DNA of 64,000 nucleotides from Neobacillus sp. PS3-12 (GTDB taxonomy: Bacteria; Bacillota; Bacilli; Bacillales; Cytobacillaceae): contig NZ_CP133268.1 of assembly GCF_030915385.1 (NCBI RefSeq), positions 1,736,001 to 1,800,000 of the forward strand. Reading direction: 5' to 3'. Below the pieces are notes generated by a model. The model made no database searches and was not told where the DNA came from. It worked only from the letters and a program-made list of their open reading frames with translations. The translations under genes were made by a program, and so were the position numbers. This document shows positions 61,568-64,000 of this stretch, piece after piece (within the stretch, counting starts at the first letter, position 1; each line of letters opens with the position of its first letter).

Positions 61568-62275
61568 CTAGCGAGCAAGTGTGATGGATTGAATTCTCTC
61601 GGCTCCTGCTTCTTTAAGAATTTTCGCCGCATGCCTGAGGGTGGAACCGGTTGTATAAATATCGTCGATTAATAGGATTTTTCCACTCACACTCTCTGAA
61701 ACTTGGAAAACTTGCCGCACATGAATTCGCTCATTCCTTGATTTTTTTGATTGTTTTTCGGAGTGGATCCGTGTGAGGAGAGGTGTCGGTGTATATCCTG
61801 CAATAGTCAGCAAAGCCTCAGCCTGATTGAAGCCGCGTTCGTATAACCGTTCCTCGCTCAGAGGAATCGGAACAAGGAAGTCGTATTCGAGTTTTGCCAG
61901 TTCTGACTTAATTTGCTCGGCAAATGCTTTAGCAATGACGTAATCTCCGCGGAATTTAAAGCGGGCGATTACCTCTTTTAAAAAATTATTGTATTGAAAA
62001 AGCGAGACGTTCTGATCGAGGTAGCCCTGCCACTCAGAATCAGCTTCCCAGCGGACACAATCATTGCATAGGTCCCCATGACGGAATTGCTCATCCATCT
62101 GAGAAAAGGGGCGACAGCACATCCTGCAGCATTCGCCACTGACCGTCTCCAATCGGCCCTCACACGTCGAACACAGTAGCTGTTCTTTTTCTGGTGAAAA
62201 CAAGGTAGTCCAGCTAATGGTTGGCATAATGGGCTCGTGGCAAAGGAGGCAATGGGGTTGTGAAAATAAAACCAT
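61568..62275 (-). CDS. comFC: Competence protein ComFC (phosphoribosyltransferase fold)
   Basis: Needed for DNA uptake in transformation, probably with ComFA. 235 residues: N-terminal zinc-binding Cys motifs (CLLCHEP; CSTCEG; CCRMCCRPF; CNDCVRW) and a C-terminal PRTase domain with the PRPP loop ILLIDDIYTTGST. AGAGGTGA precedes ATG 62275. comFB, usually between comFA and comFC in B. subtilis, is absent; only 118 nt separate the two genes. Confidence 0.94.
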   Translation of the reverse strand: MVLFSQPHCLLCHEPIMPTISWTTLFSPEKEQLLCSTCEGRLETVSGECCRMCCRPFSQMDEQFRHGDLCNDCVRWEADSEWQGYLDQNVSLFQYNNFLKEVIARFKFRGDYVIAKAFAEQIKSELAKLEYDFLVPIPLSEERLYERGFNQAEALLTIAGYTPTPLLTRIHSEKQSKKSRNERIHVRQVFQVSESVSGKILLIDDIYTTGSTLRHAAKILKEAGAERIQSITLAR

Positions 62276-62393
62276 GAATTATCACCTCTACTAAAAAATG
62301 GAAAAAAGAACATACACAAATCAAAATGGTTCATGGTTTATCTAATTTGGTTCATAGCCCCTAAAAAATGGTTCAAATACTTGCAAAAATCGA

Positions 62394-63887
62394 TCATTCT
62401 ACATCAATCAACCCTCTTTCCACACCCTCTCGATTCATCGAAACAATTTGCTTTTGCGCTTTGAGCATGGCGTTGGTTTTTCCATAATGAAAAAAAGTCA
62501 CATTTCCAGTTGGATGATCGGCACTGCGTCCAGCCCGACCAGCAATTTGGACGAGGGCACTTTCTGTAAAAATGGGTTCTTCTGCTCCGATAACAGCGAC
62601 ATCGATATTGGGAAAGGTAACACCGCGTTCAAGGATGGTTGTGGTTAATAGCAAGGCTAGTTCTTTATTGCGCATTTGCTGCACTTTCTCTTTTCGTTCA
62701 GGATCCTCGGCATGGACAGCCGCTATTTTGGGTTCGAATTCACGTAGGATAGGCAGTGTTTTTTCCATTAGAGGGATGTGTGGAAAAAAGATCAGGGCTT
62801 GCTTGCCTGCTTGAAGGCGTGTTTGGATCCAACGGAGGATATTGGCTGGCAGTTTGTCATTACGGAGCAGCTTCTGCCAATTGCCGCACCAGGCGAATTC
62901 AGGCACGGGAAGTGGATGGCGGTGGAAGCGGGCGGGAATCGTGGTATAGTTCCGTTTCCCTTGCTGGCATTCTCGCTGCCATTTTTCATTTGGCGTGGCG
63001 GTAAGATAGATCATCGCTGAGGTTGGTTTTCGCGCCTGGGCTGCAGCATATTGGAGTGACGCTTCGACGGTATAAGGAAAAGCATCAACTTCATCGAGGA
63101 TCACCGTGTCAAAGGCTTGGTAAAAGCGGAGTAGCTGGTGGGTGGTCGCAATGGTCAGCGGGGCGTGGAGGTGGCGGTCTTCACTGCCACCATAAAGGGA
63201 AGCGACCTTGATTTCTGGGAATGCAGCTTTCAAGCGGGGCGTTAATTCCAATACCACATCTGTTCTCGGCGTGGCGATGCACACACGTTTCCCTGCCTTG
63301 AGTGCAGTGTTGATTCCTTGAAAAAGAACTTCGGTTTTGCCCGCACCGCACACAGCCCAGACAAGTAGTTCTTTGTTTTGCTGAACCGCCTCTACCACCT
63401 GGTCCGAGGCGGTCTTTTGTCCTGCGGAAAGGGTGCCGCTCCATGCCAGGGGCTGATCGGATAATGTGGTTGACGGTGGCGGTCCCTTCCAGCCAAGAAG
63501 CAGCGCACAAGAACTGACTCGTCCCATCATGAGGCATTTGCGGCAATACAAGCAGGTTTCGCCGCAGCGAGCGCACGGAAACGATGCAAACCACGACAGA
63601 TCCTTGTTGCCGCACCTGACACAGGTCGGCTTTCTTCCTATATAAATAATCGCTTTTCGATACGTCAGGTGCCCATGCTCATAATGATTTTGGATTTCAT
63701 TAAGCGAAAAAGGAAGTTCATCGACGAGAAGTTGTTTACCTGTGAGAAACTCTTGGAGTGCAGGATTGAATCGGAACGAAGGATGGAGTGGCGGGTCGGG
63801 AATGGAGTTGATTTTTCCAAGAGGAAGGGTGTTTTCGGTTTTGGTCTTTACGGGAATTAGCTTGTCTTCCTGGGCAATGAAGCGCAT
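62394..63887 (-). CDS. comFA: Competence DEAD-type helicase ComFA
   Basis: ATP-driven DNA translocase that helps pull single-stranded DNA into the cell during transformation. 497 residues: a four-Cys zinc finger (CVRCG...CARCG...CLYCRKC, about residues 92-120), Walker A CGAGKTE, DEVD box (ILDEVDAF), motif III TATP and motif VI QIAGRAGRS. The start codon ATG 63887 directly follows the stop of the gene upstream (TAAATG), which indicates coupling. Confidence 0.95.
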   Translation of the reverse strand: MRFIAQEDKLIPVKTKTENTLPLGKINSIPDPPLHPSFRFNPALQEFLTGKQLLVDELPFSLNEIQNHYEHGHLTYRKAIIYIGRKPTCVRCGNKDLSWFASFPCARCGETCLYCRKCLMMGRVSSCALLLGWKGPPPSTTLSDQPLAWSGTLSAGQKTASDQVVEAVQQNKELLVWAVCGAGKTEVLFQGINTALKAGKRVCIATPRTDVVLELTPRLKAAFPEIKVASLYGGSEDRHLHAPLTIATTHQLLRFYQAFDTVILDEVDAFPYTVEASLQYAAAQARKPTSAMIYLTATPNEKWQRECQQGKRNYTTIPARFHRHPLPVPEFAWCGNWQKLLRNDKLPANILRWIQTRLQAGKQALIFFPHIPLMEKTLPILREFEPKIAAVHAEDPERKEKVQQMRNKELALLLTTTILERGVTFPNIDVAVIGAEEPIFTESALVQIAGRAGRSADHPTGNVTFFHYGKTNAMLKAQKQIVSMNREGVERGLIDVE

Positions 63888-64000
63888 TTAGGTCAAATCC
63901 TTTCGGTGGTAGACTCGGGCTTTGGTATTGCCGGTGTGGGGGAGGTTGAGCTTTTTTAGGTATTTTTGGGCGATGTCTTTTGTTGGGATGTGGAGAAACC
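63888..64000 (-). CDS. C-terminal end of an unidentified gene (runs off window)
   Basis: The last 36 codons of a frame that reads FLHIPTKDIAQKYLKKLNLP and ends in HRKDLT before TAA at 63890-63888. The piece is basic and looks helical. Its stop is adjacent to the comFA start. I cannot name the family from this fragment; in B. subtilis the genes here are yviA (DegV family) and degU, but neither is evident. Confidence 0.45.
   Translation of the reverse strand, partial: FLHIPTKDIAQKYLKKLNLPHTGNTKARVYHRKDLT

Noticed and set aside
1-64000. tRNA, rRNA, riboswitch, prophage or complete insertion sequence
   Set aside because: None was recognised by eye; no T-box, tRNA cloverleaf, integrase or full transposase is visible. 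A covariance-model scan could still find small RNAs.

Overview
The window comes from a low-GC Gram-positive bacterium of the family Bacillaceae. The gene order ppaX-lgt-hprK, yvlBCD, uvrBA-csbA, minJ-ctpB-ftsXE-cccB, secA/prfB/hpf, fliD-flaG-hag-csrA-fliW-flgLKNM-comF follows the comF/flagellar side of the Bacillus subtilis chromosome almost gene for gene. Most genes lie on the minus strand and are read right to left. A Neobacillus- or Mesobacillus-like genus is possible, but this is not proven here.

Layout. 0-10.4 kb: phosphate and lipoprotein housekeeping (ppaX, lgt, hprK), the yvlBCD envelope-stress set and the uvrB-uvrA excision repair operon with csbA. 10.5-14.2 kb: divalent-metal efflux (a CDF transporter, then cadC-cadA). 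The cadA N-terminal metal-binding motif has an in-frame TGA exactly where a cysteine is expected. 14.2-17.1 kb: a chemoreceptor and a KinB-like sensor kinase. 17.3-23.9 kb: the cell-division and envelope group minJ, ctpB, an EnvC-like M23 protein, ftsX, ftsE and cytochrome c551. 24.3-26.2 kb: a plus-strand SEC-C/TPR protein. 26.3-35.3 kb: the accessory highlight, a seven-gene set encoding five multihaem cytochromes (39 CXXCH motifs in total), an anchored NHL beta-propeller and an anchored TPR protein. 35.8-39.8 kb: secA and prfB, inverted relative to their neighbours. 40-41 kb: a coiled-coil protein and hpf. 41.4-59.9 kb: a chemoreceptor and a large flagellar cluster with two flagellins, two FliS proteins, FliD/FliT/FlaG, a YlqG-YlqH pair, CsrA/FliW, FlgL/K/N/M and YvyF. 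60-64 kb: two membrane proteins, an Rpn-nuclease remnant and comFC/comFA.

How the cytochrome region may work. Two membrane-anchored NapC/NrfH-type proteins (8 and 12 haems) could take electrons from menaquinol. Two secreted hexahaem paralogues match the haem-motif order and size of Geobacter OmcS, the subunit of a cytochrome nanowire. A seven-haem Ig-like cytochrome could be a surface partner, and the NHL and TPR proteins sit where such helpers occur in nanowire loci. I read this as a candidate extracellular electron-transfer conduit in a Bacillus-type cell. This is inference from sequence.

Other structure. Four intergenic arrays of a TTTCG(G/C)CGAAA palindrome recur with a strict 20-21 bp period, two turns of the helix. 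A second palindromic family carries TTCCACTTC/GAAGTGGAA arms. The two OmcS-like genes share a perfect Shine-Dalgarno element far upstream of their start codons. Five single-base indels break hprK, uvrA (three times) and fliW, and all fall in or next to CCGG, which suggests a systematic sequencing artefact rather than real gene loss.
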